Counted from the stretch's first letter, positions 16,945 to 26,535 are shown. The stretch: 64,000 bases of DNA from Bifidobacterium moukalabense DSM 27321 (GCF_000522505.1 NZ_AZMV01000002.1:124177-188176), one strand, 5' to 3'. Notes: generated by a model from the sequence alone, not told the origin. Numbers and translations are program-made.

Positions 16945-18732
16945 TCAGACCTTGATCATGGCGTACTGCGACTCGTAGAGGCGGTAGTACGCGCCCTTGC
17001 GCGCCAACAGTTCGGCATGATCACCCTGTTCAACGATCTGCCCATGGTCGATATAGCAGATCTCATCCGCATTCTCGATGGTGGACAGGCGGTGCGCGAT
17101 GATGAAGCTCGTGCGCCCTTTGAGCAGGTGGTTCAGACCCGCCTGCAACGCCTCCTCGGTGCGGGTGTCGATATTCGACGTGGCCTCGTCAAGAATCAGG
17201 ATCCGCGGGTCGGCCAGCAGCACGCGCGCGAATGCGATCAGCTGACGCTGGCCGGCCGACAGCGTGGAGCCGCGCTCCTCCACCACCGTGTCATATCCAT
17301 CGGGCAGATCCATGATGAAATCATGCGCATGCACCGCACGGGCGGCCGCCTCGATCTCGGCATCGGTCGCATCGAGCCTGCCGTAGCGGATGTTCTCGCG
17401 CACATTGCCGGAGAAGATGAACGTATCCTGCAACATCACGCCCATCTGACGGCGCAACGACTCCAAGGTCACGGAACGCACGTCATGCCCGTCAATCATG
17501 ACCGACCCTTCCGCGACGTCATAGAAACGCGACAGCAGGTTGATGACCGTCGTCTTGCCGGCACCGGTCGGGCCGACCAGCGCAATCGTACGCCCCGGCT
17601 CGACATGCAGATCGACCAGGTTCAGGATATTACGGCCGTCCGGTTCGTAGCGGAAGACCACGTCATTGAAATCGACGCGCCCCTCGATCCGCGGCAGATC
17701 GACGGCATCCGGGGCATTGCGAATCTCCGGCCGAACGTCAAGCGTTTCGAAGATGCGCTCGAGATACGCGGAACAGGTAATCAGCTGATTGTAGAAGTTG
17801 CCGATGCTGATCACCGGATTCCAGAAGTTATTCGCATAGCCGACGAACGCGATGAGCACGCCCGTGGTGACGTTCACCGCACCGAAGCCGGTGACGCCCA
17901 CATAGTAGATGAACGCGATCGTCATGACGGAGATCGTCTGAATGCCCGGCCACATGAGGAACTGGATGTGCACGGCTTTCATCCACGAGGAACGCACATC
18001 GTCCTGCTGCTCCTGGAAAGTCCTGAACTGCGCGGCCTCCTGCGCGAAGGTCTGCGTGGTCTTCACACCGGCAATCGACTCGTGGATATACGCGTTGAGA
18101 TTGCTCTGCTTGTTGGAGAGCACCTGATACGCACGACGCTGGAAACACTGCAACACCAGCACCCAGGCAATCAGGAACGGGAACAGCACAAGGCTGAACA
18201 GCGCAAGCCGCCAGTCGACCACGAACATGACCACAAGGGTGATCAGGAACGTGAAGACATCGGAGATCACATTGATCAGACCGGAACTCAAGGTATCCGA
18301 AAGCGTATTCACATAATTGACCACACGAATCAGGATCTTGCCATGCGGACGCGAATCGAAATAACTGAACGGCAAGGTCTGAATATGCGTGAAGATATCG
18401 CGACGCATATCCTTAAGCATAAGCTGGCCGACACGCGTAATCTCCACGGTACGATACCGCAAACCGAACTCATAGACGACGATCAGCACCGCCAACAACG
18501 CAACCAAGACACCAAGCAGCGTAAGATTCTTCGACGGAATCGCACTGTCAATCATGATCTTCGTCAGATACGGCACAACGACGGCGATACAGCTCATCAT
18601 CACGACCACGGCGAGAATACGGACCACACGCGCCATATACGGTCTGAGATAGACACCAATACGGAGGATATCATGCAGATTGATCTGATCCTCCAACTCC
18701 TCATCCTCACGGAATGTATTGCGCTTCGCCAC
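16945..18732 (-). CDS. ABC exporter half-transporter, catalytic-site subunit
   Basis: A 595-residue fused membrane and ATPase protein of the type IV ABC exporter fold. It has six transmembrane helices (residues about 30-320), Walker A GPTGAGKT (387-394), Walker B ending ILILDEATSNID with catalytic Glu516, and a H-loop in FIIAHRLST. The signature motif is LSAGQ rather than LSGGQ. The GTG start at 18732 is preceded by GGGGGAG. The neighbouring subunit (18750-20630) has an altered Walker B, so the pair fits a heterodimeric exporter of the BmrCD/TM287-288 type with one impaired ATP site. Substrate is unknown; such pairs export drugs, lipids or peptides. It is the second gene of a two-gene operon with a 17-bp gap. 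Confidence 0.92.
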   Translation of the reverse strand: MAKRNTFREDEELEDQINLHDILRIGVYLRPYMARVVRILAVVVMMSCIAVVVPYLTKIMIDSAIPSKNLTLLGVLVALLAVLIVVYEFGLRYRTVEITRVGQLMLKDMRRDIFTHIQTLPFSYFDSRPHGKILIRVVNYVNTLSDTLSSGLINVISDVFTFLITLVVMFVVDWRLALFSLVLFPFLIAWVLVLQCFQRRAYQVLSNKQSNLNAYIHESIAGVKTTQTFAQEAAQFRTFQEQQDDVRSSWMKAVHIQFLMWPGIQTISVMTIAFIYYVGVTGFGAVNVTTGVLIAFVGYANNFWNPVISIGNFYNQLITCSAYLERIFETLDVRPEIRNAPDAVDLPRIEGRVDFNDVVFRYEPDGRNILNLVDLHVEPGRTIALVGPTGAGKTTVINLLSRFYDVAEGSVMIDGHDVRSVTLESLRRQMGVMLQDTFIFSGNVRENIRYGRLDATDAEIEAAARAVHAHDFIMDLPDGYDTVVEERGSTLSAGQRQLIAFARVLLADPRILILDEATSNIDTRTEEALQAGLNHLLKGRTSFIIAHRLSTIENADEICYIDHGQIVEQGDHAELLARKGAYYRLYESQYAMIKV

Positions 18733-18749
18733 GATGCTCCCCCCTCTCT

Positions 18750-20630
18750 CTACTCTCCGAAGCCTTGCGAACGACCGGCCTGCAGGCCAAGCTGCCTATG
18801 ATAGATCTCCCAATAACGCCCATGGGCGGCGACCAAATCCTCATGCGAACCGCGCTCCACCACACGACCATGCTCAAGCACAAGAATCAGATCGGAATCC
18901 TTGACCGACGAAATGCGATGCGCAATGGTGACGATGGTCTTGCGCTCGTCCATCTCACGCAGATGCTGCTGAATCTCCGCCTCCGTCTCCATATCGACGG
19001 CACTGGTGGTGTCATCCATAATCAGAATCGACGGATCGTCAGCCAACGCACGCGCAAGACTCAATCTCTGCTTCTGCCCGCCCGACAGACCGACACCGCG
19101 CTCGCCGACGACCGTATCGTAGCCTTCCGGCATGCTGCGGATGAAGTTGTCGGCACCTGCGATGGTGGCCATGCGGCGGATGTATTGTTCGTCGTATTCA
19201 CGCTGCCCGCCCGCGCCGAAGCCGATGTTGCCGCCGATGGTGTCGGAAAACAAGAACGTATCCTGCGCGACGATGCACACCTGCGAGCGCAGGGTGGCAA
19301 GCGGCCAGTCACGTGCGTCGATGCCGTCGATGAGCACGCGGCCGGCGGTCGGATCGTAGAAACGGGAGATCAGGTTGACGAGCGTGGACTTGCCGGCTCC
19401 CGTCTCGCCGAGAATGCCGAGTTTCGCGCCTGCCGGAATGTGGAAGTCGATGTCTTTGAGAATCGGCGTGGCCGGATCGTCGGGGAAGGCGAAGCTGACA
19501 TGCTGGAATTCGATGTCGCCGCCGATACGCTCCGGATTATCCGGAGCCGCCGATTGCGCGACGCCGGCTTCCGGCTCGCCGCCGACCCGATTGACGATCG
19601 CCACCGCCTGCTTGACGCTCTCCTGGGCGTCCGGTTTTTCCTGGATGCGTGATTGCGCGGCGAGCAGCTTGCGGATCTTGATGCAGGAGGCGTTGAAGCG
19701 CTGCCAGTCGTTGATCAGCCAGCCGGATTGGCGCACCGGACCGTCGATCATCCACAGGTATGAGTTGAATGCGACGAGGTCGCCGAGGGTCATATAGTCT
19801 GCGATCACCAGAAAACCGCCAAGGCCGAGCGTGATGAGTTGCAGCGAGAATCCCAGGCCGTCGAGCCACGGCATGTATCGGCGGCTGTTGTAGGCGAGGG
19901 CCATGTTGCGTTGCATGTAGTCGTCGTTACGTTCGTCGAATTTTGCGGTTTCGTACGGTTCGCGCACGAACGCCTTGACCACGCGGTTGCCTTCGATGCT
20001 CTCCTCGACCATCGAATTCATTTCGGCCAGTGAGTTGCGGATGGCGAAGAACAGCGGATGCGCATGTGACGAAAGGCCGCGTGTAAGCATGAAGATGAAT
20101 GGCGTAACGCAGGCGAGCGCCAATGCCAGACGCCAATCGATGGTGAACATCATGGCGAGCGCGCCGACGAACATGACCACGCAGTCGAGCACCTGGTAGC
20201 TCACCCAGCTCAGCGCATGGCGGATGGCATCGGTGTCGGAGGTCATACGGCTCATGATGTCGCCGGTGCGTGTGTGGTTGAAATACGTGAAGTCAAGCTC
20301 GTGCAGCTTCTCGTATTCGTCGCTTACCAGTCGGAATACGGAATTCTGGCCGAAGCGTTCCATCCACATCTGGTAACCGTAGCGTGAGGCGACACGCACG
20401 ACGGTGAAGACGATCATCATCACGCAGAGTCGGGTCAGCTCACTTACATGGCCTTGCGTGATGACCCGGTCGACGATGAGGCCTGACAGCAGCGGGATGA
20501 TCAGGGCCATGGCATTGTTGACACAGAAGAGGACCACCGCTCCGGCCACGCGCGGAAGGTCGGGGCGGCAGTATGGCAGGATCCATTTGAGATTGCCTGC
20601 CTGTCGGTTGCGATTCGGATCGACGTACAT
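18750..20630 (-). CDS. ABC exporter half-transporter with degenerate ATP site
   Basis: A 626-residue ABC exporter subunit. It has six helices in residues about 25-310, an ATPase domain with Walker A GETGAGKST, a canonical LSGGQKQR signature and Walker B LIMDDTTSAVD, in which Asp540 replaces the catalytic glutamate. In heterodimers this altered Walker B faces the signature of the partner, here LSAGQ, so both deviations fall in the same composite site. An extra linker of about 40 residues (near 330-375, SRIQEKPDAQESVKQAV...) precedes the ATPase domain. AAGGA lies 9 bp before the ATG. It is the first gene of the exporter operon and divergent from an esterase gene. The cargo cannot be read from sequence. 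Confidence 0.92.
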   Translation of the reverse strand: MYVDPNRNRQAGNLKWILPYCRPDLPRVAGAVVLFCVNNAMALIIPLLSGLIVDRVITQGHVSELTRLCVMMIVFTVVRVASRYGYQMWMERFGQNSVFRLVSDEYEKLHELDFTYFNHTRTGDIMSRMTSDTDAIRHALSWVSYQVLDCVVMFVGALAMMFTIDWRLALALACVTPFIFMLTRGLSSHAHPLFFAIRNSLAEMNSMVEESIEGNRVVKAFVREPYETAKFDERNDDYMQRNMALAYNSRRYMPWLDGLGFSLQLITLGLGGFLVIADYMTLGDLVAFNSYLWMIDGPVRQSGWLINDWQRFNASCIKIRKLLAAQSRIQEKPDAQESVKQAVAIVNRVGGEPEAGVAQSAAPDNPERIGGDIEFQHVSFAFPDDPATPILKDIDFHIPAGAKLGILGETGAGKSTLVNLISRFYDPTAGRVLIDGIDARDWPLATLRSQVCIVAQDTFLFSDTIGGNIGFGAGGQREYDEQYIRRMATIAGADNFIRSMPEGYDTVVGERGVGLSGGQKQRLSLARALADDPSILIMDDTTSAVDMETEAEIQQHLREMDERKTIVTIAHRISSVKDSDLILVLEHGRVVERGSHEDLVAAHGRYWEIYHRQLGLQAGRSQGFGE

Positions 20631-21010
20631 ACGTAGCGTTCCTTCGGACTGTTTGCTGGTACTTGGGTTGTGTTTGGGTTATGCGGCCATTCGTTGCCGC
20701 AACGATTCACGTCCGTCGTGTTTCGAGCGTCCCGTCACCGGCTCTCTGCACCGGCCGAAACCCCTGTTCGGATTCGCAAACGCAGTTCATTCTAGGCGAA
20801 CCGTCGTTCAACGCAACATCTTTCATTTGGGCGTGTCGCAATCATAGTGATACCAATGCCTTTACCGTTACATTTTTGATGTTCGGAATCCGACGGAAAC
20901 AGCACGGGGGAGCACTTCTCCCCGACTCGCGCAATAATAGGTGTCGAACCGGTGCGATGCGTCGGCGGCATCCATGCCGGCACCGACGCCACGTCAACGA
21001 AAGGACGGCA
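20631..21010. promoter_or_regulatory. Divergent promoter region between ABC exporter and esterase
   Basis: A 380-bp gene-free stretch between divergent genes. The only clear structure is a 15-bp palindrome TCGTTGCCGCAACGA (20691-20705), 61 bp upstream of the exporter start, a possible repressor site. AAAGGA precedes the esterase ATG. No convincing -35/-10 pair was identified. Confidence 0.45.
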
Positions 21011-22093
21011 ATGACGACGAACCTACGTGCAGAATATGCGGAAAAATATGGCTTGACCGATGACATAATCAAGAAAGCGGAAGCCTGGACGGAAACCGAC
21101 GGCGACCTCGAGGGGCTGTCCGAGGAACGCGTCAGAGGCATTCTCGACATGCGTTTCGGTGCGATCGCGGTGGACACCCCACGCTCCGAACTGTGGCACA
21201 CCCCGGAAAGCATCGACGTCGTGGCCGACATCCCGTATCTGCCGGATGGCGGCTATGACAAGGAGAACGGGCAGTGCCGGGGGCACCTGCTCGATTTGTA
21301 TCTGCCGCATGACACGGTGTTGCGCGGCGGCAAGACACTGCCGGTATACATCGACATTCATGGCGGCGGTTTCACCTATGGGTACAAGGAGCTCAACCGC
21401 AACTTCAATGTGCATCTGGCCGATATGGGCTTCGCCGTGTTCTCATTGAACTACCGGCCCGCACCACAGACCGATCTGAAAGGCCAGCTCGCCGATGTCG
21501 AGGCGGGTCTGCGCTGGATCAAGGCGCATCTGGATGAGTATCCGGTCAATCCAGACGGCATATTCCTGACGGGCGATTCGGCAGGCGGCGCGCTGACGCT
21601 GCTCACGCTCGCCATCGAGAACAATGCCGAGGCGGCGGCCGCGTTCGGCATCGACGAACCTTCCGGCATCGAATTCGCGGGCGCCGCACCGGTTTGCGGC
21701 GCATACAGTTCGGCGTCGCTGGAGACGATGGGCTCCGAGCCGACCATCGGATATGATCCGAATCGTCGCATCGGTCTGGAGCAGATGCTGGGTGTCGGGT
21801 TCTTCGACGGACTCGAGGCGGCCGACCCGAAGTTCCTCACCGCGGAGGGCCTGGCGTTCAACGTGGACCTGCCGCCGTTGTTCATCGTGACCTGCGGCGA
21901 CGATTTTCTCGAAGCCGACAATCTGGCATTGGCTACGGCACTGTCGCGCAAGGGCGCCGACTTCGAACTGTTCGATCCGAAGCCGCGCCGCCATGAGACC
22001 CTGGGCCATGTGTTCGCGATCGGCATGCCGTGGCTCAAGGAAAGCGTGGAATGCTTCGAACGCCTGCGCGCCTTCTCCTACTCCCGCTGCTAG
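21011..22093 (+). CDS. Alpha/beta hydrolase, HSL-type carboxylesterase
   Basis: A 360-residue alpha/beta hydrolase of the hormone-sensitive lipase type (bacterial esterase family IV). The oxyanion motif is HGGGF after YIDI. The nucleophile is Ser190 in GDSAGG, the acid is probably the Asp in TCGDDFLEAD, and the histidine lies in LGHVFAIG near the C-terminus. It has no signal peptide, so it acts on a small intracellular ester, perhaps an acetylated or acylated sugar. The start at 21011 follows AAAGGA at 5 bp; the upstream in-frame extension is non-coding in character. It is monocistronic and is followed by a strong hairpin at 22167-22212. Substrate is unknown. Confidence 0.87.
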   Translation: MTTNLRAEYAEKYGLTDDIIKKAEAWTETDGDLEGLSEERVRGILDMRFGAIAVDTPRSELWHTPESIDVVADIPYLPDGGYDKENGQCRGHLLDLYLPHDTVLRGGKTLPVYIDIHGGGFTYGYKELNRNFNVHLADMGFAVFSLNYRPAPQTDLKGQLADVEAGLRWIKAHLDEYPVNPDGIFLTGDSAGGALTLLTLAIENNAEAAAAFGIDEPSGIEFAGAAPVCGAYSSASLETMGSEPTIGYDPNRRIGLEQMLGVGFFDGLEAADPKFLTAEGLAFNVDLPPLFIVTCGDDFLEADNLALATALSRKGADFELFDPKPRRHETLGHVFAIGMPWLKESVECFERLRAFSYSRC

Positions 22094-22166
22094 TGCGCTC
22101 TGGCGGATTCCGCCTTATCCCGGGAACCACCCGGCTTACGTGGCTCCCGCCGGTTAGCAGATCATG

Positions 22167-22212
22167 AAGCCCGTGTGCGATCGACTGAGTCGCATCAATC
22201 GCACACGGGCTT
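22167..22212. terminator. Bidirectional terminator between esterase and MFS gene
   Basis: A 15-bp perfect stem, AAGCCCGTGTGCGAT (22167-22181) and its complement (22198-22212), encloses a 16-base loop. On the plus strand a short TTT follows. It lies between the ends of convergent genes. Confidence 0.7.
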
Positions 22213-22269
22213 TCCGCGAACGCCTGCCCGATATCGGCGACAATGGCTCCGGGGATGACGAATGATCTT

Positions 22270-23744
22270 TTAGCGGCGGACCATCTCCTCTTCGATCTGC
22301 TCAAGGGACTTGCCCTTGGTTTCGGGAACGAAATGCAGCACGAACGGGATGGACAATGCGGCGAACACGCCGAAGATCGCGAACGGACCGCCCACATTGT
22401 TGCCGAAGGCCGCGAGAAGCATGAGGAAGAACTGGGAGACCACGAAATTGCCGAGCCAGTTGGCGGCGGAGCCGAAGGAGCTGCCGATGCCGCGCACGCT
22501 GAGCGGGAAGATCTCACCGATGAGCACCCAGCGATCGGCCCCCAGGAGAGCGCGAAGCCAAGGATGTAGACGGCAATCAGAATCATGGTCGGCACCGCCA
22601 AAACGGCCACGTCGCCGGTGAAGTTGAGCACGGCAAGCACCGCAAGCGATACGGTCATGACCACGGAGCCGAAAACCAGCAGCCTCTTGCGCGGGAACCT
22701 GTCCATGATGAATGTGGCCACGATGGTAGCGGCGAAGTTCACCACACCGATGCCGACCGACACCCAGATGGCGTGATCTTCGGGGAATCCAAAGCCCTTG
22801 ATGAACACCTGCGGCAGGAAGTAAATCACGGAATTGATGCCGACGAGTTGCTGGAAAAGCATGATGCCGACGGCGGCGATGAGCGCCGGACGTGCGATGC
22901 GGAACAGTTCGCGTACGCCACCTTTGGTGTCTTGCGCGGCAACTTCCTTGATTTCGTCAAGTTCGAGCTGTACTTGGGTCTGGTCGACATCCTTGCGGAT
23001 CAGCGTCAGCACCTTGAAGGCGTTGCGTTCGTCTCCCTTGCTGACGAGGTAGCGCGGGGATTCCGGCAGCAGGATGCCGCCGATGAGCAGCAATGCGGCC
23101 GGGATGAGCGCGGAACCGAGCATCCACCGCCAGTCGCGGATGCCGGCGACGTTATGGCCGAGGAAACCGAGGTTGGAGGCGTAGGCCAGCAAAATGCCGA
23201 AGGTGATCATGAGCTGGAAGAGCGTAGAAAGCGATCCACGGTGTTCCTTCGGTGCGAGTTCGGCCAGATAGGCCGGGGTGAGCGCGGAGGCGGCGCCGAC
23301 GGCGAGGCCGAGGATGATGCGTGCGGCGATCATCATGAGGAAGCCAGTGGCGGTGGCGCACATGCCGGAGCCGATGAGGAACAGGACGGCGGAGAGAATC
23401 AGCAGCCTTTTGCGACCGAACCTGTCGGAGAGCGCACCGATCGACAGGGCGCCCACGCAGGAGCCGATCAGCACCGACGAAGTGATGAAACCGGTTTGCG
23501 AGACCGACAGGCCGAAGTCGGATTCGATCAGCGGCGAGGCTCCGGAGATGATGCCCGTATCGAAGCCGAAAAGCATGCCTCCCAGTGCGCCGAACGTGAA
23601 AATGAATGCGCTGTTGAGCGGGAATCGCGTGGATACGCTGCGCCCTACGGCCTCTTCAACCGTTTCGATGGCCTCCCTGGCTTCCAGTGATTCGTGGGAT
23701 TCGTGAGTTCCAGCGATCGATGCGGAACTTTGCATTGACGTCAT
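22270..23744 (-). pseudogene. MFS sugar:proton symporter, interrupted by a single-base frameshift
   Basis: A sugar porter of the major facilitator superfamily. The N-terminal part from 23744 has FGFDTGIISGA, DRFGRKRLL, PESPRYLVSKG and LFQQLVGINSVIYF, all sugar porter signatures. At about 22531 the frame breaks: GPIA should be followed by Trp-Val-Leu-Ile-Gly-Glu-Ile-Phe-Pro, and that sequence is present in another frame starting LIGEIFPLSVRG and ending PETKGKSLEQIEEEM at 22270. One base is missing from the alanine codon before TGG. Without repair the protein would run on in the wrong frame to 22035 and lose its last two helices. The start at 23744 has AAAGG upstream. It may be a sequencing error or true inactivation. 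Substrate is probably a hexose or pentose. Confidence 0.85.
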
Positions 23745-23786
23745 GATTTCACCTTTCATCTTCCTTGACGTGAGATTCGCACAAAA

Positions 23787-23827
23787 AAGACCTGGAACAG
23801 TGCGATTCCCGTACTGTTCCAGGTCTT
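23787..23827 (-). terminator. Intrinsic terminator in the leader of the MFS gene
   Basis: On the minus strand a perfect 15-bp stem (AAGACCTGGAACAGT at 23827-23813 reading leftward, complement at 23801-23787) with an 11-base loop is followed by TTTTTT. It ends 37 bp before the MFS start codon and downstream of the dyads at 23874 and 23910, so it would stop transcription into the gene unless it is bypassed. Confidence 0.8.
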
Positions 23828-23873
23828 GCCTCGTGTGAGTAGCAACCCTGCCAATAACGTTTGTACTGACCAG

Positions 23874-23886
23874 TGTAAGCCTTACA
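23874..23886. promoter_or_regulatory. 13-bp palindrome upstream of the MFS gene
   Basis: TGTAAGCCTTACA has 6-bp arms around one base. It lies between the LacI-type operator at 23910 and the leader terminator. It could be a second regulator site; nothing else supports it. Confidence 0.35.
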
Positions 23887-23909
23887 GGGCCGCGACACTC
23901 CGAAAAACA

Positions 23910-23921
23910 GAAAACGTTTTC
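23910..23921. promoter_or_regulatory. LacI-type operator upstream of the MFS gene
   Basis: GAAAACGTTTTC is an exact palindrome of the classic LacI/GalR type with a central CG, different from the ATCGT operators of the arabinoside locus. It is 166 bp before the MFS start codon. The cognate regulator is not in this window. Confidence 0.6.
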
Positions 23922-24396
23922 CAGCTATTTTTCGCGTCGATGAGGGGGTATTCCGAATTCCCATCCGATTCTTCCTCTCCTAGGACAACGAACGGCTGGC
24001 ATACAGGCCGACCTCGTCACAGCCCGTCAGGGAGATTCGAGCGGCTCCCCCACGCAAGAAGAAAACAAGAACGTAAAAAGAAAGCCGGCGGAGAGAAGGC
24101 CGCCGGCTGAGAGAGAAGAGAGAAGAAGGGTTCAGTTATGGGGTTCGGTTGGGAACCTCGCCAACAGCCGTAACCGTTGACATGTTCTATATAACCGCCC
24201 GACCCTTGGAGGAACGATGTTTCTACCTGTCAATTTCCTGTGAATCGCGTAATGGGAATGTCATGGAGGCCTGTCACTACATGGGCACCTGGGGTCAGAC
24301 CCTCATCTCAACGCAGCTTCCGAAATCAACGGAATCGAAAGACCCCTCACTACAATAGGGAACGTTGAGAGAGTGCAGTGCCGCAGGGAGGCTCCC
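23922..24396. other. Gene-free region between divergent MFS and GH2 genes
   Basis: No protein gene was found in this 475-bp stretch. It contains a second leftward terminator (24083-24108), a TTGACA (24177-24182) without a -10 at proper distance, and a possible 15-codon frame on the minus strand (starting ATG at about 24184) ahead of that terminator. GGGAGG before 24397 is the ribosome site of the GH2 gene. Confidence 0.5.
24083..24108 (-). terminator. Orphan leftward intrinsic terminator
   Basis: On the minus strand AGCCGGCGG pairs with CCGCCGGCT across an 8-base loop and is followed by TTCTTTTT. On the plus strand no T run follows, so the direction is leftward. No minus-strand gene ends here, which suggests a short untranslated transcript or a leader region starting between 24110 and 24400. 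Confidence 0.65.
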
Positions 24397-26535
24397 ATGT
24401 TGGATATCAAACGCGCATTGAAGGCTTCGCCCAAGAAAAAGCGTTCCTCAGAGCCGTTGAGACAACTGTGGACGCCTTGGGGCGAACGGATCCGCGATGA
24501 ATGGCTGTGCGAAAACGCCGGCAACAAGGCATTCCGCCCAATCGAAGAGGGAGAACGCAAGCTGAAGGTCGGCCGAACGCCGATTCTTGGCGAGCATCCG
24601 CGCCCGACGATGATGCGGAACAACCATACGATGCTCAACGGCATGTGGGATTACGCAATCGTGCCGATTCCCAATGACGAATCCGGCTTGCGCCGGTCGT
24701 TCTCCCGCAACAGGGCCACACCGGCACTCACCCGGGACGAAGCCGTGGAGCTGGTCAAGGAGGCCGCGATCCCCGAAACGTTCGATGGGAAGATCCTCGT
24801 GCCGTTCTCGCCGGAATCCGCACTTTCCGGCGTGCATCAGACCATCTACCCCGACGACATGATCTGGTACCGTACCATCGTGCATCCGGTGGCGCTCGGC
24901 AGCGAGGAAACCGTGCGGCAGATCGGCGATGCGAACCGTCTGATCCTGCACTTCGAGGCGGTCGATTGGGTGTGCGCCTGCTATGTCAACGGCCAGTTTG
25001 CCGGCGTGCATGTTGGCGGCTACCTTCCGTTCGACGTCGATATTTCAGCGTTCATCGACCCTGACGATGCGTTTGAGATCGCATTGTGCGTCTACGATCC
25101 GAACGATTCGGGCACGCAACCGCGCGGTAAGCAGAAAATCGAACGTGACGGCATCTGGTATACCGCACAGAGCGGCATCTGGCAGAGCGTCTGGCTGGAA
25201 ATCGTGCCGGACGCCTACCTGCGCACACTCACGCTGAAGGGCAACGTCGACGGCAAGCTGTTCATACGGGCGGAGATCGGCGGGGACCGACCGAACGCGA
25301 AACTGCGAATCGTCGTGACCGAGCCGTCGGACGGTTCGGTCGTTGCGGACACCATACTGCCGGCGGGCGCGCGCAAGGTACGCACCGAAATCGAGACAGG
25401 GGCCGAACATCTGTGGTCTCCTGCGGACCCGTATCTTTACGACGTGACGGCGACGCTGCTGTTCGGCGCGGCGGCGAAACCGGCAGGGGAAGCGGCGAAA
25501 CCGCAATCCGCCGACGTAGTGAAATCGTATTGCGCGTTCCGCACGGTGGAAGTCAAACCCGACATGAGGGGCGTGGCGAGATTCCATCTCAACGGCAAGC
25601 CGATGTTCCTGAAGGGCGTGCTCGATCAAGGATATTGGCCGGACGGCCTGCTGACCGCGCCCTGCGACGACGCACTGATTCATGACATAACCGTTATGAA
25701 GGCATCCGGCTTCAACATGCTGCGCAAGCATATCAAAATCGAATCCGCACGCTGGTACTATCATTGCGACCGTCTCGGCATGCTCGTATGGCAGGATGCG
25801 GTCTCAGGCGGCGGCGAATACAACGCTTGGCAGACCAACAAAAAACCGACGCTGCTGCGCTCCAGCTGGAACAGATTCCGCGACGATACCGCACAGCATT
25901 TCGACGCGCTCGGCGCCGACGACTCGAATTACCGCCGCGACTGGTCGCGTACCTGCGATGCGATGGTGCACATGCTGTCCGGCCATCCGTCAATCGTGAC
26001 GTGGGTGCTGTTCAACGAAGGCTGGGGCCAGTTCAATGCGTGCGACGCCGCCGAACGCATCCACGCGCTCGATCCGACTCGCCCGATCGACGCGACGAGC
26101 GGCTGGTACGACCAGCATTGCGGCGACTATCACAGCGTGCACAACTATTTCCGTCCGTTGGAGGTCTACCCCGACAAAGGGCCGCTGCGCGGATATGCGG
26201 CGGAGTACGAGAAGCGGCACAGGAGACGCCGCCGCGCCGCGCATTACGCTGTGCTGCCGGTAGCGCAGCATGGCGTGCGCGCGTTCATGTTGTCGGAATT
26301 CGGAGGATTGGCACAGCTGATTGCCGACCATTCCGCAGTGTCGCGCGCCTACGGGTACGGCGAATACGATTCGATTGAGGACTGGCGGTCCGCGGTACGT
26401 TCCGTTTTGGCGTCGGCTGCGACGTTGGAATCCAAAGGATTGGCCGGCTATGTATACACGCAGGTTTCCGACGTGGAAGAGGAGCTCAACGGACTGTTGA
26501 CGTACGATCGGCGCGTGAACAAGCTCACGGAATAG
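24397..26535 (+). CDS. GH2-family glycoside hydrolase, specificity unknown
   Basis: A 712-residue GH2 enzyme. An N-terminal extension (1-75, basic and then TPWGERI...) precedes the sugar-binding jelly roll (about 80-275, with YVNGQFAGVHVGGYLPFDVD), an immunoglobulin-like domain (280-400, beginning its last strand SYCAFRTVEV) and a TIM barrel. The acid/base is Glu541 in LFNEGWGQ and the probable nucleophile is Glu634 in MLSEFGG. The barrel motif MKASGFNMLRKHIKIE fits this GH2 group, which is annotated variously as beta-galactosidase, beta-mannosidase or glucuronidase. It has no signal peptide and lacks the N-x-K glucuronate motif seen at 14870-16849. The start at 24397 has GGGAGG 5 bp upstream. 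It is divergent from the MFS gene and monocistronic. Confidence 0.85.
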   Translation: MLDIKRALKASPKKKRSSEPLRQLWTPWGERIRDEWLCENAGNKAFRPIEEGERKLKVGRTPILGEHPRPTMMRNNHTMLNGMWDYAIVPIPNDESGLRRSFSRNRATPALTRDEAVELVKEAAIPETFDGKILVPFSPESALSGVHQTIYPDDMIWYRTIVHPVALGSEETVRQIGDANRLILHFEAVDWVCACYVNGQFAGVHVGGYLPFDVDISAFIDPDDAFEIALCVYDPNDSGTQPRGKQKIERDGIWYTAQSGIWQSVWLEIVPDAYLRTLTLKGNVDGKLFIRAEIGGDRPNAKLRIVVTEPSDGSVVADTILPAGARKVRTEIETGAEHLWSPADPYLYDVTATLLFGAAAKPAGEAAKPQSADVVKSYCAFRTVEVKPDMRGVARFHLNGKPMFLKGVLDQGYWPDGLLTAPCDDALIHDITVMKASGFNMLRKHIKIESARWYYHCDRLGMLVWQDAVSGGGEYNAWQTNKKPTLLRSSWNRFRDDTAQHFDALGADDSNYRRDWSRTCDAMVHMLSGHPSIVTWVLFNEGWGQFNACDAAERIHALDPTRPIDATSGWYDQHCGDYHSVHNYFRPLEVYPDKGPLRGYAAEYEKRHRRRRRAAHYAVLPVAQHGVRAFMLSEFGGLAQLIADHSAVSRAYGYGEYDSIEDWRSAVRSVLASAATLESKGLAGYVYTQVSDVEEELNGLLTYDRRVNKLTE

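Noticed and set aside
22035..22269. Continuation of the MFS frame beyond the frameshift
   Set aside because: The sequence is low-complexity Ser/Arg/Pro, typical of an out-of-frame read, while the conserved end of the family lies in the other frame and stops at 22270.
24177..24194. TTGACA and TATATA as a promoter for the GH2 gene
   Set aside because: Only 6 bp separate the two hexamers, too close for a promoter.
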